Shown: one piece after another, positions 62,828 through 64,000 of the stretch
Numbering within the stretch: position 1 is the stretch's first letter
Layout of the letters: each line of letters begins with the position of its first letter
From: Neorhizobium galegae
GTDB taxonomy: Bacteria; Pseudomonadota; Alphaproteobacteria; Rhizobiales; Rhizobiaceae
NCBI RefSeq assembly: GCF_017877135.1
Contig: NZ_JAGIPH010000011.1
Coordinates: 53,198-117,197 of the forward strand
Length of the DNA stretch: 64,000 nucleotides
Direction: 5' to 3'
Translations under genes and position numbers: made by a program
Notes under the pieces: generated by a model
The model's database searches: none
What the model saw: only the letters and a program-made list of their open reading frames with translations
What the model was told of the DNA's origin: nothing

Positions 62828-62841
62828 GCTCTCCCTCACAA

Positions 62842-62888
62842 TTGGTATCATATATTGGCACTATGAATTCACTAATTGACACTACATA
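62842..62888. promoter_or_regulatory. Three direct repeats between the aldolase gene and dgoK
   Basis: TTGGTATCATATA (62842), TTGGCACTATGAA (62855) and TTGACACTACATA (62876) share the pattern TTGRYAYYAYRWA in the 116-bp divergent region. The first two are head-to-tail at 13-bp spacing. They may be binding sites of the IclR-type regulator of this locus or of a regulator outside the window; overlap with promoters is likely. Confidence 0.45.
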
Positions 62889-62943
62889 TGCCAGCGCTTT
62901 ATGACAAGCCCTCAGGCAAAAAAGAGTGGAAGAGGCGCAGAGC

Positions 62944-63855
62944 ATGACAGGACAACCGGCATCGATCGTTGTGGATTGGGGAACGACCTCATTGAGGGCA
63001 ACGCTGGTCGGAGCCGACGGCCAGGAGCTTGACGTGATTGAGTCGCCCCAGGGGATCTCAACCCTCAGCAAGGGGCAACACGAGGCAGCCTTGATGGCGA
63101 CCCTGTCTCCCTGGCTTACCGCGCACGGAGCGCTGCCGGTTGCAGCGCTCGGCATGATCACCAGCCGCAATGGCTGGATCGAGGTGGCCTATGTGCCTTG
63201 CCCGGCCGGACCCGCAGAGCTTGCGCGCGGAACCGTGCGGATGATGCTTCCGAACGGTTCCAATCTCGTCCTCCTTCCGGGGTTGACCGATCCGGCGCGG
63301 CGGCCGTTTCCCGATGTGATGCGCGGAGAGGAAACCCAGATCGCAGGCCATGGCCTGAATGCCGATCAGACCCTCATCATCCCGGGCACCCACAGCAAGT
63401 GGGCAAGGGTCGGCGGCGGCCGCATCGACGGCTTCCAGACCTTCGTGACCGGCGAACTCTTCGCGCTGCTCATGAACCATTCCTTCATCGCGCGCGGGGC
63501 AACCCAGCCGCCGGTCGACGATCCAGACGCCTATCACCAAGGCCTGGCGGAGGCAAAGGAGACTGGCGCCATGCTCTCGCTGCTGTTTTCGGCGCGCACC
63601 GGGGGGCTTGCCGGCCGGCTCTCGGCCGACCAGCTGCGCTCCTATGTGCGCGGTCTTGTGATCGGCCAGGAGTTCAGGCAGGCGCGCGAGGCGGGCTGGT
63701 ATCGGGAGGGGGATCCGGCCGCGATCATCGGCAATGATGGCCTCAACGACCTCTATCAGATCGCAGCGGATGTATTCGGTCTCCGGATCACGATGGGGGA
63801 GGACGACGTGCTCACACGGGGTGCGCTGGACGTCTTGCGGCATACACTCGTCTAG
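62944..63855 (+). CDS. dgoK: 2-dehydro-3-deoxygalactonokinase
   Basis: 303 aa. ATG 62944 is preferred (AAGAGG eight bases upstream) over GTG 62926. The N-terminal phosphate loop VDWGTTSLRA and the DgoK signature PGTHSKWARV, then GELFALLMNHS, identify the kinase that phosphorylates 2-keto-3-deoxygalactonate with ATP. It completes the route from the enolase-type dehydratase. A dedicated DgoA aldolase is not seen; cleavage would need the DHDPS-type protein or an enzyme elsewhere. The C-terminus ends exactly at an IS630 boundary: the TA of its TAG stop looks like the insertion target, so the last residues may be altered. Confidence 0.9.
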   Translation: MTGQPASIVVDWGTTSLRATLVGADGQELDVIESPQGISTLSKGQHEAALMATLSPWLTAHGALPVAALGMITSRNGWIEVAYVPCPAGPAELARGTVRMMLPNGSNLVLLPGLTDPARRPFPDVMRGEETQIAGHGLNADQTLIIPGTHSKWARVGGGRIDGFQTFVTGELFALLMNHSFIARGATQPPVDDPDAYHQGLAEAKETGAMLSLLFSARTGGLAGRLSADQLRSYVRGLVIGQEFRQAREAGWYREGDPAAIIGNDGLNDLYQIAADVFGLRITMGEDDVLTRGALDVLRHTLV

Positions 63856-63867
63856 AGTCTGTCAGAT

Positions 63868-64000
63868 TTAATTTGAACCATAACCTGCATGTCTAAAATA
63901 GTTTAAGCACTCCTGCGGACTGAACGCCTTGAGGAGTTCTCCTATTCGTCTCCATGTTGTTTCGACGGTTCTCTCGTCCGCCTTTCTGACGAGCGTCTTG
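63868..64000 (-). CDS. IS630-type transposase, C-terminal end (continues beyond the window)
   Basis: The minus-strand frame reads KTLVRKADERTVETTWRRIG then ELLKAFSPQECLNYFRHAGY before a TAA. SPQEC(x)NYFRHAGY is the standard C-terminus of IS630-family DDE transposases. The frame is intact in the visible part. The element end is close to 63854, where TA, the family's target, abuts the sequence GAGTCTGTCAG that should be the terminal inverted repeat; the other end is not in the window. Confidence 0.75.
   Translation of the reverse strand, partial: KTLVRKADERTVETTWRRIGELLKAFSPQECLNYFRHAGYGSN

Overview
The window looks like accessory DNA from an alphaproteobacterium of the Rhizobiales (Rhizobium/Agrobacterium-type). 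It is GC-rich, full of binding-protein-dependent ABC importers each paired with its own regulator and catabolic enzymes, carries an IalB-family protein and rhizobial-style IS remnants, and has no rRNA, tRNA, ribosomal or replication gene that I could see. A chromid, megaplasmid or chromosomal island is the likely setting. Genus is inference.

Layout. 1-1208: 3' end of a hydantoinase-B-type gene. 1.2-1.9 kb: AT-rich promoter region. 1.9-10.9 kb: two-partner secretion operon (2149-aa filamentous adhesin with GLUG and MBG repeats, its TpsB pore, an IalB-family periplasmic protein). 11.1-14.0 kb: divergent OmpR-type regulator and 7TMR-DISM histidine kinase. 14.2-15.8 kb: small membrane protein, XRE regulator, then a graveyard of broken IS5 and IS3 transposases and a decayed second copy of the hydantoinase-B gene. 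15.9-27.3 kb: sugar ABC importer, an argininosuccinate-lyase-like enzyme and a PfkB kinase, divergent from a ROK repressor, an 800-aa PIG-L deacetylase and an EamA exporter. 27.4-38.3 kb: MmgE/PrpD protein, tandem LysR regulators, and a dipeptide-type ABC operon holding a beta-lactamase-fold hydrolase and an AbgB-like M20 amidohydrolase. 38.5-40.8 kb: broken GntR gene, intact GntR gene, SDR. 41.2-43.2 kb: autotransporter with a propeller-like passenger. 43.3-51.0 kb: LacI repressor and sugar ABC operon with a cytoplasmic GH95 fucosidase-type enzyme. 51.1-52.8 kb: decayed SMP-30 fragment, SDR/TetR pair. 53.1-63.9 kb: nine-gene minus-strand operon for a sugar or sugar acid (aldolase-type, enolase-type dehydratase, ABC importer, epimerase-type dehydrogenase, an IclR/SMP-30 fusion, SDR) divergent from dgoK. 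63.9-64 kb: end of an IS630-type transposase.

How it works together (inference). The window is a set of scavenging cassettes for plant or rhizosphere compounds plus surface attachment functions. The least familiar parts are the deacetylase/lyase/kinase cassette at 16-26 kb, the regulator fused to a lactonase domain at 53.9-55.6 kb, and the propeller-like autotransporter at 41-43 kb. Several inverted repeats next to regulator genes give concrete operator predictions. All functions come from motif and sequence recognition by eye; no database search was run.
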